Shown here: one piece after another, positions 1 through 11,907 of the stretch
Layout of the letters: each line of letters begins with the position of its first letter
Numbering within the stretch: position 1 is the first letter of the stretch
Source: Bimuria novae-zelandiae CBS 107.79
Lineage: Eukaryota > Ascomycota > Dothideomycetes > Pleosporales > Didymosphaeriaceae
Assembly: GCA_010015655.1 (NCBI GenBank)
Contig: ML976656.1
Coordinates: 223,816-287,815, forward strand
Direction of reading: 5' to 3'
Length of the DNA stretch: 64,000 nucleotides
Translations under genes and position numbers: made by a program
The notes under the pieces: model-generated
The model's input: only the letters and a program-made list of their open reading frames with translations
What the model was told of the DNA's origin: nothing
The model's database searches: none

Positions 1-559
1 TCTTCTACTAGATTTATGCATTAAGGACTTTAATATCTTTATATAAAGGTTCTATAGTTTAGGTAGTAATTAAGAGGTTAAATGCTGCCTTTAGTTAATA
101 TAGTAAGATAATATAGGCGCTTTAAGCTCTTTATATAACGTACTATTATGCTATATCCTTTACTATAATATTAATTATATAAAAATTCTTAGCCTGTCCC
201 TTTTGCGTAAAGATAATTTTGTCTTATATAAGCTAAATCTTCCCTTTATTAAACTTAATAAGTTAATTTTTAGATAGTGTTGAATGGGCTATACTAAGCC
301 AAGCATATCGCGATATGATAGGGCTAGATAGTTGTACGATGGTACGGATGAGAAAAGGATCTGGTATTCAAGTCTTGTCTGTCTATTCTACGTACGGAGG
401 AAAGGGGGTTATAAGGATTAATGCTCGCGTACGGTGACTATGGTCTGTGCCTTTGCCTGTGCGGTATTACATAACTATTGTCACCTGCCTTAAGACATCG
501 CATTAGGTAGCTGCCCGTACTGCGTACGGACAGATAGGATAGTTTTGCCTTTTATATAA
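1..559. other. RIP-mutated flank with a base-balanced remnant
   Basis: No gene is visible. Positions 1-277 are AT-rich with many TpA steps, typical of RIP-mutated repeat DNA. About 278-540 is abruptly richer in G and C and begins with TGTTGAATGG, which could be the edge of an LTR belonging to the minus-strand Copia remnant to its right. I could not find a matching second copy near 5000-5300, so the LTR reading is only a guess. Confidence 0.3.
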
Positions 560-3500
560 AGGTTTACCTTTTATAGCTTATTCTCTTCTCTCTTTATAAA
601 GCCTTTTATAACGATACTAAAAGTATTATCTATCTAGAGGCTAGTGATACTAAAAGTGTCTTCTCTCTTATTAGTAATTAGGAGATATAGGTTGTACGAA
701 GAGATATGCATGTAAAGCCTCTCCTTATAGTAGTTATAGTATATCTTAAACTAGTATAGACTAGATTTAACAGCTCTATATAAGGGTCGTATAACCTAAA
801 AGATTATATTTAGTAAAAAGCTCTAGCGTATCTCCTTTAGTGCCCTTGCATAGAGCGTACGCATTAGCTTATTAGTAAACTAAATATACGCTTGCGTAAT
901 ATTATATAGCTTAAAGTGTATTCTATATATAGCTCTTAGGCTTGCTCTAATTATAAGAAATAATATCTAACTTATTCTTTAAATAGTAAGTAATTAAATA
1001 AGAATCTTATTTTTCTTTTTATTTAAATAGCTAGTAAATACTACGCGGGATTTCTTATATAGCTAGGTTATTTTACCCTTAATTTCTTATATAAGGCGTA
1101 CGTTAAAGATCTAGACTATATATTTAGTTAAGCTATATAGTATAACTTTAAAGGTACTATTTATAATTAAGGCGTTTATTTTTATGTAGTCTAATTTCTT
1201 AAATAGTTTTTTAGGTGTAATAATTATACTATTTATATAAAGTTTTAAAAATAAGACCTAGTTATCTTTCTCCTTTTAGATTAAGAACACCTAATTTATT
1301 ATTCTTTATATAGGTCTTCTTATCCTTTTACTTCTTTTAGCGTTAGTTTCTTCTCTTTACGGAGGTGCGGCATCACTATCTTAAGAGACTTAGTCTAGGG
1401 CAGGTCTTAGTTCTAGTAGTGCGGCGTTTTTACGGGGTCGTCTCCTCCTCCTCTTCTATAGGAAATCCTTGTATACGGGGGCTGGTTTGTCTAGGTCTTT
1501 TATTATAGGTAGGTTACCTTCTTACTTAGTATAGTATAGTTTAACTTGCGTATATTAAAGCTTTAGTAGACTATTTTTTAACTTAATAATAATATCTCTC
1601 CCCTTTATACCCTTAATCTTATATAGGCCTATCTAACCTTCCTTCTTTCTCCATGCTATAATCTCTAAACTAAAGGGGAGAGTAAAAGCTTTATATAATA
1701 TAAGACTATTACTTATGTTAATTATATAATTAATATTTACTATTACGCGGTCCTTATAAAGTATTTTTATTACTTTCTATATAGCTATTACCCGTGCGAT
1801 AATATTAGGCGATAGTAAGGAGTCTAAGTTAACTTTTAAGTATACCTTAAAGATAAGTAGTGTAGGCACTAGACCGTGTAGGCTAGTAGTATTATTTAGG
1901 GCCTTAACTACTATTTATAAAATATTCCTATTATCCGTATAGTTACCTAGCTTAGTTTTTAAAATATTAAATACGTATTTAATGGGTGTGTACGCTTGTT
2001 TAATCTTCCTAACTACTTAATAAGCCTTTATAAGTATTTATTTATAAATAGCTTCTATAATCTTCGTGCGAGCTCTAAAATCCTTAAAGGCAAAGTTTAT
2101 ATCTAGGTTATATATAATATAGTCTAGTAGTCCCTAATAGGTATTAATCTAGCGCTTATATAGTGTATTCTAGGTATTTCGTGCAGACATTAACTTCAGG
2201 AATATAGTAGTCTAAAATAATATATCTATATTAATAATATATAGTACGTCTCGATTGCTGATTCGTACAACATTAATAATAACCTTATAGTTAAAATAAG
2301 TATTATTCTTAATAGTAAACTTAAATCTTCGTGGTACTTAGTCGTATAATTAGCAAAGGTAGCAGAATTCCTTAAATTCTTTTAATATAGCTAAATTAAT
2401 GTTATAGCCTGCGCTGGCTAGCATCTTTTAGAGTCTTTTTATACAGGAGTGTCTAAATCGACGATAGAGGCGGCAGAGTTCTAATTTAGTAAAAAAGGAT
2501 ATAGATTCTTCTTTACTTACGTTAAAGAAAGGATATCCCTATTTCTATATAACAAGGGCAGTAGTCTTATCTTTAGGTATAATAATATTTAAAACATTAT
2601 TAAAGTATGCCCTAAGCTAGTTAGCGTTTACTAGTAATAGTAGGAATAGTATTAAGGTGTTTAAGATATAGTAAGTAACTAGACTTATTAGGTTCTTAAT
2701 TTATATAGTACTAAGTAACTCTTTTAGTATTTAACTTCTAAGGCTAATATCTGCGTGGCTAGATATCTAGTTAATTTTATATATAGATTTTCCTATACAT
2801 ACGCCTTAAGCTAAGACTTATTAATAATAAAGATTTTTACTATACCTATATCCTAGAGTTTACCTTAGTATACTATATAGTATTAGTTATTAAGAATAAA
2901 CTACTTAGCGTACTTTTCAGATTTAATGCTATAGATATTCTCTCTAGTTATATAGTATAGGTAGATAGTAAAAGTAAGGTAATTAATAGCTTACTCTACG
3001 TCTTTAACTTCTTAATCTATTTTTTTTTAAAATCATGTAAATTATCTTCTTCCTTAGGGTGTCTTTTAAATTTTTAAATATATAAGGTAATAGTTTCACG
3101 TAATAGGGCCTTATTATAGAATTCTTTATATAAAAATATATACTGGTTCTTCGCGCGCGTATAGTTATTATAAAAATAATTTAATAACTAGTATCCTTCC
3201 TTATAGCAGATAAAGTATTTCTTTATTTACGTATAATTATCCCTAGAGCATGACCTAAATCCTTATAGAGACCTTCCACGTCCTCTTTTACGGGATAAGA
3301 AGCTCCTTTCTCTCCGTGCGAAGTTATATTAGTAATTAGTATAGTATATATTAAATAGTTTCTAGAGGTATTAGTTAGCTCTATAGTCTATAGTAACTTA
3401 AAGTACTACTTATAGATTACTAAATAAAGCTTTATATAAAGGTTTAATTGTAAATACAGTATACTCTAGTTCTAACTATTCTTAATAAGTTTATATAATA

Positions 3501-4990
3501 GTAGTGTAAAGCATAGCGTCCACTTTAAAGTCTAATTTTATTACTTTTTAAGCAAGCGTAAGCTTGTTAATTATTATTTTTAAGACTTTATATCAACTTT
3601 TATTAAAATTCTCTTATTAGCATTATGAGAAGGTTATTATTATCTAGTTAGTTTAATATTAGCTATAATTTACGTTTATATTAAAATAGTTACTTAGAGC
3701 TTTATATAGGTACTTCTAGGTATGTTATAGTCTTATATTATATAGGTAGTACATGTTCGCATAGCCTTTTAACATGTCTGAAAAAATGTCTGCGTACTAG
3801 GTTTCCTGGATATCTAATCGTTAACAGAGATCTATAAAGATTCTAGTCTTGTCTTTAAGGATATTATATAATTAACTAGTATAGTTATTATCCTTCTTTT
3901 ATGTCTTTTAAAATTGTATAATCTTATCTACTAGAAGTCTCTTATTAACTAATTCCCTAGTAGGTGGTAGTTTATACTGACTATAACATTATAGGTATTA
4001 GACTAGGAATACTTATAGTGGCGCGTACGCTGTAGTGGGCGGTGGTGCGTATAATTAGGGATATAAATTAGGCGCTAGATAGAATAGTATAGGTTATTTA
4101 TATAGTAACTATTGTAGCGCTAGTTAAAGTGCTAAAGCAGGTAATTCTAGTACTTTTAAGGTAGTTAGTAGTATTACGTTTAGTCCACTTCTATATAGAG
4201 CCTTATATTGCAATAGAGGTTGCGTATAGGTCTTTTTAGGTATAATAGCTTTCCCTTACAGCGCATTATATAGCTTTATAGCTATTACTACGCTACTATT
4301 AGATAAAGGCGTAATATTTTTATTTATTAGCACTTATAGTAATGCCTGCTTAAACGCACGGTTAAGCTTATTAAAGTATATTTATATTTATTTATTAAAG
4401 TCCTCTTAATATGCCTAAAGGAGTTGCGCTCTAGTTATAGTTATTATATAAAAACTAATAATAGTATATTCTACGTATAACAGCTATTACTTACGCGTAA
4501 ATAATGCTATATTAATCCTATCTTTTTAGATTTCTAGATTAGTATCTCTTATTAGTATTACTATTAATATTTTTATATCCTTTGCATATTATTTGTATGC
4601 ACGGATATTATGCTAGCTTTTTATATTATATAAGATAACAACTACTTAAGGTAAAAAGTCTAGCGACTAATAGCGTGACATTATAAATTTATATTATTTA
4701 ATTAATTAGTTAGTTTTATATAAAGTGTTATAGCTAGTTACTTATTTATATAGCCTTTTTATTAGGTAGTGCTTATTGCATAGTCTTTCTCTCTTCTTGT
4801 ATAGTGTCCTTACTATAGCACTATCTGCTCCCCTATACTAGTTTTATAAGCAGTACTAAGTCTTCTTTATATAATTAAGAAATTAACCTCTATTAGTTAA
4901 GATAGGTAATAAAATAAAAAAAACTTATTTATTTAAATTAACTTTTATCTTTTTTCTTACTAATTTGCGGTTAACCTTGCTAATTAATCA
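560..4990 (-). mobile_element. Copia-type retrotransposon internal region, RIP-ruined
   Basis: Translating the minus strand through many stop codons gives recognisable pieces in Copia order. Near 3190-3240 there is a gag zinc-knuckle-like stretch reading KKYFICYKEG, where the family has a C-x2-C knuckle. At about 1900-2150 lies integrase sequence with ALNNTTSLHGLVPTLLIF, matching the fungal Copia pattern of AVND..GPDGLVPTLLVFG. At about 1560-1660 comes EIIAWRKKEGWIGLYKIKGI, the usual spacer between integrase and reverse transcriptase. Reverse transcriptase, expected at about 600-1400, is barely legible. Stops are TAA/TAG where CAA/CAG is expected. Nothing can be functional. Ends are not defined: I found no LTR pair. 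The right limit is approximate. Confidence 0.55.
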
Positions 4991-5195
4991 CTAATTAGTA
5001 TTAATAGCGCTCCTATAGCTAGCTATACATAGGGCAAGTATAGTACAGCAAAATAAGAGATTTATATAATATATATAGTATATAGAGTAATAAAGAGGGT
5101 AACTAGTTCGTGTAATTGCTCTATCTCTCTATTATATAAACGAAGGTGGCGATATTTCAAAAGGCGAGCTACGCACAGACATTATATAAGACAAC

Positions 5196-5209
5196 CACGT
5201 GATCACGTG
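5196..5209. repeat. 14-bp perfect palindrome CACGTGATCACGTG
   Basis: The sequence CACGTGATCACGTG is a perfect palindrome made of two CACGTG E-box cores. It lies in a short base-balanced stretch (about 5130-5270) between the Copia remnant and the truncated pogo end. It may be part of a transposon end or an LTR; no gene is near that it could regulate. Confidence 0.4.
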
Positions 5210-5289
5210 TTAGGCCTTATAGAATACCCTTCGTCGTATCGCCCCTGCATACGGACATTAGTAATATAAAAGAAATGCGTAAAGCAAGA

Positions 5290-5931
5290 TAAGCCTCTAC
5301 CTTTTAATTAGCTAGATAAGTATTATAGTAAAGCTATTTTATTATTATTATATAATATATAGCGGGCACGTAATTATTAATATAAAAAAATACTGAAGTG
5401 TAATAATTATAGCTTTAAAAAAGTAAGTAAGTAAAGGCCTGTTAAGCTAGCTAGGAGCGTAAAGTAAGACTACTTTAGAAAGAATATATTATTTAAGTAA
5501 TTACTAAAAATTCGCGCGCGAAGTAAATGGCTAATAAAGCTATTAAATAATGTCTTAATTAATAGGCTTATAGGGCCAATTATTAACTTTAAAATTATAT
5601 TAAATTAGCAAAAAAAAAGTAATAAAAAAGCTTTAAGGTTTACTATTTTATTTATTAAAAAAAAAAGCCTGCGTTAGCACCTATACGCGTTAATAAAGCT
5701 ATATTTACTTTACTAATGCCCTTATTGCATAGTAGCTAAATTATTAAAATACTAAGTAAGTATTTATAATTTAAGTAGCTAGTAATTATTTACAGACCTA
5801 AAAGACTTTAACTCTAGAATATCTTGTAATAATATTAATTATAGTTGGCTTAGTAGTATCATGTTGCTGGCTAAGCGATCTTGTTGGGGTGGCGCGTTCG
5901 GTGACGCGGCACGCCGACTGCCAAGCTACGG
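5290..5931 (+). mobile_element. Right end of a truncated pogo element
   Basis: This stretch parallels the last ~700 bases of the complete pogo element to its right (compare 5560-5860 with 18250-18960: matching phrases include the TTAGCAC...TATA region and the AGTAGCTAAAT region). It ends at 5891-5931 in a copy of the same inverted terminal repeat (GGCGCGTTCG...CTACGG), mutated at several places relative to the intact one at 18985-19026. The left half of the element is missing or unrecognisable. It abuts the next pogo element through one shared TA. Confidence 0.6.
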
Positions 5932-5975
5932 TACCGTGCCTTGGCAGTTAGTGCGCCGCGTCGCAAAAACGCGCC
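5891..5975. repeat. Imperfect palindrome made by two abutting pogo ends
   Basis: Right ITR of the truncated element (5891-5931), a single TA (5932-5933) and left ITR of the complete element (5934-5975) form a palindrome of about 85 bp centred on GGTACC. The left arm carries several substitutions relative to the right arm. The arrangement is what results when a pogo element inserts into the TA at the edge of an earlier copy. Confidence 0.8.
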
Positions 5976-6255
5976 GCATCTCCACCAATATAGATCCAAT
6001 TAACGCCGCGATTGAAGCAATTGAAACACAAGGACTAGCAGAAGATTTCTTGTATAGAAAAATCGCGAAACAGTTTAGTGTTGTACGCTCTACCCTGACA
6101 CGCTAGCATAAACGCGCCATAGTCGCTTTGCAAGATCCTTATCACAAACACCAAAAACTTAGCCAAGAACAAGAAAAGGGCCTCCTACTATATATTAAAC
6201 GCCTTACTAAACGTGGCCTTCCTCCTACACGTTAAATGCTATAAAGTTTTACTAC

Positions 6256-6673
6256 TATTAGGATCTGAACATGTATGGGACGCGGAGGACTAACAGGCCT
6301 TAGCGAAGCGTGACACTCGGCGGGGTTGCGTAACTAAAGTCACGTGACACACTATCCAGCCAAGACTCACCAGCCATGGATAGCGACACCGTCTATAGAT
6401 AGTAATAGTATCTTAGATGGCATGAATTCCTTATATATATAACAGAACACAAATACCCTTATAGTATATATATTTAATCTGTTTATTAATCTATCGTTTA
6501 GATCTAAATAAGTAATCTTATTAATTTAATAGTGCTATATATACCTTTAATACTAACGCTCTAGTAACAAGCGTAAGCTATTATTATAACCCTCTTTTAT
6601 TCTACTATAGTATTCCTGCCTAAGAACTAACCTTAGCCCCTTAAAAGCTAGCTACCTCTTTAAGATCTTAATA
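6256..6673 (+). repeat. Gypsy 5' LTR
   Basis: Aligns end to end with 16447-16864 without a length difference. It contains the shared block GATCTGAACATGTATGGGAC. Differences from the 3' LTR are mostly C/T and G/A, as expected from RIP. Confidence 0.92.
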
Positions 6674-8206
6674 TCTTAAACACCCTTAATATAAATACTA
6701 ATAAGACCCCTACCTCTTCTATAGCTTTAGACAACTATATCACCTTTATAGGGGATAGCAAGAACAAGGCACACAAACCTAACTTATATAATAGTAATTA
6801 TACCCTCCTTAATACCTAGCTCTTGTAGCTAGACCTCTACTTCTTCGACTAGAACTAAGACCTTAAAGATAAAAAGAAGGTTATCTTTACTATAACCTAC
6901 ATGCAAGGAAGCGCTAAAGAATAAATCTATCCTTACCTAGTTAAGTACTTAGATATAGATTACGATAACAAGAATAAGAAGTATATTAATAAACACGCTA
7001 ATATAATTAATATTATTAAAGACTATAATAACTTTAAGACTTACCTTTAATAGATGTTTAGAATTACTAATAAAATAGCTATTACTAAACGTGTAATCTA
7101 AACAATTCGCTAATACTAATTTATAGCTAAATACGTAGCTAAGTTTCGCAAGTACGTAGTGTAACTTAACTAAGAGGATAAATCTCTTAAAATAATATAT
7201 AAATAAGGCCTTAAATGTAACGTGCGCGAGGAACTCTTACGTAATAGTATAAAAATAAAGACCTTAAATAAACTATATAAAGAGACTATCTGTATTAATA
7301 GGGAGTAGTTCGCCTTGCAGGAAGAATTCTGTAGAAACCTAAGGAACGCTAGCTTTAAATAACAGGCACCTATAGTTTATAGAGCGCTACTAAAAGCGCC
7401 TCAATGCTAATAACGCAACTACTACGGACCCTAACCTATAAAAGATATCTAGTTTAATAACCTAAAAAAGGGAACAGGAAAGGCTATAGGCTTTTAAAAG
7501 CCTAACTAACGTATCTTAGATAGAACCTAACGATAGGGGACTAAGACGCGTAAATACTTTACATATAGTAAACTAGGCTACATAGCTAGGAACTATAGAT
7601 CTAAGAATAAGATTACTAGGCAATTAAACGTACTAATCGTTAATAAAGAAGACACTATTAATAAAGAATAGCAGGTAGTATCTGCTATTAAGCAAATTAA
7701 TATCTACAACAAAGAATTAGAATAATTAGAATTATTAGACTTACGACTCTACGAGGATACATATAAAAGTTTAGACAAAAAGGAAAAGAAAAAGGAACTA
7801 ATGCCTTAATCTCCTATATCTTACCCTAGCTAGCAGTGATGTTCACGGATGGATTGGATATCCATCCATGCAAAATCCACAAAAATCCATGGAAATCTAA
7901 TCCATCCGTTTTAAGCTTATTATATTCCACTATTGGACGCTACAGATGTCGCAAAAGCTTATTCTAGCGTTTAGTATTAAATATATCTATCTTAATAGCT
8001 ATTTTAGTATTAAGAATCGTTACTTTAGCCACGCAGGCGCTCGAACTAGATAACACATTAACACCCTATTAACGATATAGTAGAAATAGATTAATAAAGT
8101 GCCTTAGTATTTTAATATAGGAGAAAAGAGCACTATAAAAAACAGCGCGTAAAGTTCTAGTCTAATATCTCCTTATCTATATTATCTAATTTGTCTAAGT
8201 CCTCTA

Positions 8207-8644
8207 ACGTGTTCGGCAAGCGAGTGGATCAGGCAAGTAAGCGGATCACTCTATTTTACTAGTAAAACCGTGATTTTTACACCCCTGTTAAGGCTCTTAA
8301 TACTTAATAATAAATTCTAAATTTTTAATGTAGTTATATTATATGTGTAAGAATAACTATACTAAATTTCTATAGTTCTAATATATATAGTTATTAAAAT
8401 ATGGCGTATGGGGACCAAAATACCCCTATAATAAAGTAATTCTTAAATAACGTCCAGTTTCTTTAGACTAGAGCTTAATAATTTTAAATATATAAATTAT
8501 TTATATCGGTGCAGCCAGCTACATAACTTTATAAATTTTAATATTATGTATTAAGAGACTTAACAGGGGTGTAAAAATCACGGTTTTACTAGTAAAATAG
8601 AGTGATCCGCTTACTTGCCTGATCCACTCGCTTGCCGAACACGT
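8207..8644. mobile_element. 438-bp MITE with about 97-bp inverted repeats, pogo-like ends
   Basis: The two ends are near-perfect inverted copies (8207-8303 and its counterpart ending 8644), starting ACGTGTTCGGCAAGCGAG, and TA flanks both sides (8205-8206, 8645-8646). Inside each arm is a 17-bp unit repeated twice (GGCAAGCGAGTGGATCA then GGCAAGTAAGCGGATCA). The middle (about 8310-8540) is AT-rich with no coding sequence. End sequence, TA target and iterated subterminal units all resemble the pogo elements elsewhere in the window, so it is probably a non-autonomous pogo derivative. It is the innermost layer of the nest. Confidence 0.85.
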
Positions 8645-8649
8645 TATAA

Positions 8650-11450
8650 AGTTATTACTAATCTTGATTAATCCTGCCCTCTCCCATGAAGCCATACACT
8701 CGTGATGCCCTATAATATTGTTACTAAGACAATTACGGGGCTTTGTAATAAGGTTACCTGCGCCGCTGAAAGCTCTCTCAGGTCCATCGCTCATAGGCAT
8801 GGCAGAAAGTACGTTAAGAGCTATCTAAGATACTCTTGGCTAGCGTCGTCGTTGCTTATCCTATTGCCACTAAATAAAAGGAGGAACATTAATAGCGAAC
8901 TAAGAGAGCTTAAAGTACTTTACTAACTTATTACTGTCTACCTATTATTTCTTATTTGCCTTTACTTAACCTTTTCGCGTAAAGGTCTCTTATCTTAAGA
9001 GCGCTTAGGCAGTCTCGGAAGAAGATAAGTCTATCTCTTATTAGTTAAGTATTATTCTGTCCTTGTAATTATAATTGTATAGCTCTTCGATCTATCCTTG
9101 TGCGATACCTGGCTAAGTTGGATGCTCTATTGCCTATTGAGAACGGATGTAATCCATGCCCCGGGTAGGATCTAAGACGATTGCCACCGTGTAGGCCGGA
9201 GACTCTGTAAACAAGGTGTAGTACTTTAATGCTGTCTCCCAGCCTTTGTAAAGACGCTATTTAAGCTAGATATCTTTATCCGTTTGTGCTTAAAGTTCTT
9301 AAGCTTCGAAATCCGTTAGGAGATTGTCTAGCGAAGTGTATAACTATCTAATATTACTATATTCTTAAGGATCGTCGTTACTATTACTAAGATAACCTTA
9401 GAGGCGCAAAGTAAGCTCGTTTAAAGGTTTAAGAAGCTTAAGATTCTTCTTTAAGTACTACTACTTAGCTATAGAAAGACAGAGATCTAGTTAATAGTAG
9501 CTAATAGATTAACTCTATTAGCTACCACTTTGCTGCTGTGATCTAGTATTATTAAGAGACTATAATTTATCTCTACAAAAGTTATTAAGCACCTCTTTAA
9601 GCACTATAGCTTGCTTAATTATTAGGTATATAGAATTCTAGCGGGTGGCGTTACTAAGTATTAACTGTAAAGGTCTTGTGAGGCCATCTAATCGCACCTA
9701 TCTAGGATAAACTTCTTAAGTAGTAATAGACCTGGCGTTTCTTAAGGTGATTTTCTTAATTTATTTAATAATATTGCGAAGCTTTCCAACAGTCCTATAA
9801 ACTTTATATTACTTAAAAAATGCTACCTCCTCTGCCCGAGTTAGGCCGCTAATATTAGCTCCGAATATTAGCGCTTTCGCGATAAGGTTAAAGATATGCC
9901 CTATACACCTTATACGCTACTACTTAGGGTTAAAGTTAAGCTAATTCTTCTTAAAAATCTCCTTTAGAGCATCTATTACTGTATTGTTAGCTACAGCGTT
10001 ATTAGAGGTAAGATATCCTACGCGGTCTTAAAGCCCCTAGTAAGAGATAACCCCCTATAGTGATGCTATAATATTTCTACTAATATAGGCATCTTTTATA
10101 GCTTTAAGAGTAAGGAGAAGGTTTCGTAGATTACCTTTCTTGTTAAGAAACTATGCGACAACACTATTATACGACTTATTATTACTAGAAGTCTATAAGT
10201 CGAAGGCTACGTAAATCTTCGTAATAGCTTAGTCTAGGTAGGTAGCAACCATATCCTTCGAACGTGCGTACTCCACGGAGATCCTACGCCTTATTGTATT
10301 ACGAGATGGGATTGCGCGAGGCATCTTTGTAGCTAAATTAAGATACTAAAACACCTTACGGAGCTCCTTAGTATCTAGCTTAATAAAGGGGATCCTGCTC
10401 ATGATAATTCATCTAACTAAAAGTTAATAGAACTTATCGACGTTAAAGGAAGACGCTATAGCATTAATAGTAGTTAAACCTTCTAAAGAAGATATATTAA
10501 GCGCGAACTAATCTATCTTATCCTGCCTTATAAAGGGCTAACGATTTAGATTAAAGATCTTATGTTTCTTAAGATAGCTAGCAATTAATCTACACCCCTT
10601 TCTTATATTAAGGATCTTCGCCTTGAAGCAGTCGATATAGCATAGTTTACATAAGAAGAACTAAGTAAATGTCTTCTTATTCGTGCTTTTAAGTAGGACG
10701 CCGTACTTCTAGATCTATAAGTTAAGCCTCCCTTTAGGATTATATACCTTAGTGTAAGTGTTAAACGCCTAGTTATTAGTAAGGTTAACCTAGAAGTAAT
10801 TAAAGCTTAATATCTTAATCTCGCGGCGTCTTATAGCATGTATAGAGTCTTTAGCTAATGCTAATTAAATTAGGGTAGTATGTTACGAAGTAAATTCTGA
10901 TGCCTCTAATTAAGAATTAAGCTAATTATTAACACTAGTATCTATAGTAACGGGGTTAGTAATAGAGCCACAAACATCGTTAATAGACATACTAAGTAAC
11001 TATAAGTTTATACTATACGTACTGCTACTCTGCTGGCCACTTTAAGTTAATAGAACGGATAGTTGTAGGGAGCCCTGTGAGTCTAGCACTAACGCCACTT
11101 TTGGCGCCTAGACACGCTTACGGGTTTACGACAACGCATAATTTAACTTAATCTGTCGTTTTACCCCTTTAATAGGCGTCTTAATAGCCTCTAAAGCTTC
11201 TATAATTATTAGCGTAGGTAGAGAGACACTAGGTGGCTCTAGAGAGGTCCTTGTACGTTAGTGCCGTAGGCGCTCGCTATCTAACTAAAGGCGTATTTTA
11301 ATAGATAATTAGATAACTAGTAAAGATAAGTTGCGGGATTTAAGAAAATACTAAATAAAAGCAGCTTCGACCGTTTTAGAGCTATTAAATAGGTGTTATA
11401 GAAGTTTCGTTAAACTAGGTAAGGTTAAGTTTAAATATTACGATTTTTTA
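8650..11450 (-). pseudogene. hAT transposase remnant
   Basis: The clearest piece is the C-terminal dimerisation domain at about 8650-8830, reading LSAMPMSDGPERAFSGAGNL then NNIIGHHECMASWERAGLIK; the family pattern is D-V-L-S-I-P-x-M-S-x-x-x-E-R-x-F-S. This last part is hardly mutated, whereas 8850-11400 is full of stops and cannot be read with confidence. The MITE at 8207-8644 inserted just downstream of, or in, the final codons (after LIKISNN). The start codon is not identifiable. Confidence 0.65.
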
Positions 11451-11805
11451 GGTCGCTTGCCTTAATAAGCCACAGGAAAACTGTTAGACAACGAAACTAC
11501 TAATTTAATACCTTAATTAGGTCTAGACGACGCCTAATTAGGTATAGAACAATCTACGTGGATGGATTGGATTTCCATGGGCTGTTTGGATTGGATGGAT
11601 ATGGATGGATTCGTTAATCCAATCCATCCATGGACATCACTGCTAGCTAGAGTAAACCTGTTACTAGCAAGACGACAAACATTTTTAACCTTTTAAAAAA
11701 AATACTAACTAAGGGAAGGAGACTTTAGGTTTATAGTAATTAAATAACAAGACTTTGCCGCAGCATTTTACCACGCCTACTAACCTAATCTAGTTAGTAA
11801 AGTAG

Positions 11806-11907
11806 AACATAAATAGGCAGACCATCGCTACGCCTAAAATAACCCTAAGGAATAATAACATAAATAGGCAGACCATCGCTACGCCTAAAATAACCCTAAG
11901 GAATAAT
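11806..11907 (+). repeat. Tandem duplication, 2 x 51 bp
   Basis: Unit 11806-11856 (starting AACATAAATAGGCAGACC) is repeated at 11857-11907. It lies in the Gypsy gag-pol region just after the hAT insertion and duplicates 17 codons. Confidence 0.9.

Larger units (their letters stand above)
7834..11642 (-). mobile_element. hAT DNA transposon inside the Gypsy gag-pol gene
   Basis: The element starts CAGTGATGTTCACGGATGG and ends TGGACATCACTG, with subterminal GGATGGATTGGAT repeats in both orientations. It is flanked by a perfect 8-bp duplication CTAGCTAG (7826-7833 and 11643-11650), the hAT hallmark. Length is 3809 bp, or about 3.37 kb once the inserted MITE and its TA are removed. The transposase runs on the minus strand and is mostly RIP-ruined. 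Confidence 0.9.

Noticed and set aside
278..540. Possible LTR of the minus-strand Copia remnant
   Set aside because: Starts TG and is base-balanced, but no matching partner was found near the expected other end at 4990-5290, so it was not called.
5861..6106. 81-codon open frame that looks like a small gene
   Set aside because: It starts in the ITR of one pogo element, crosses the shared TA into the next and continues into that element's transposase N-terminus. It is a junction frame, not a native gene.
8519..8926. Two overlapping frames (93 codons minus, 74 codons plus)
   Set aside because: The minus frame is the C-terminus of the hAT transposase reading through into the MITE; the plus frame is its shadow.
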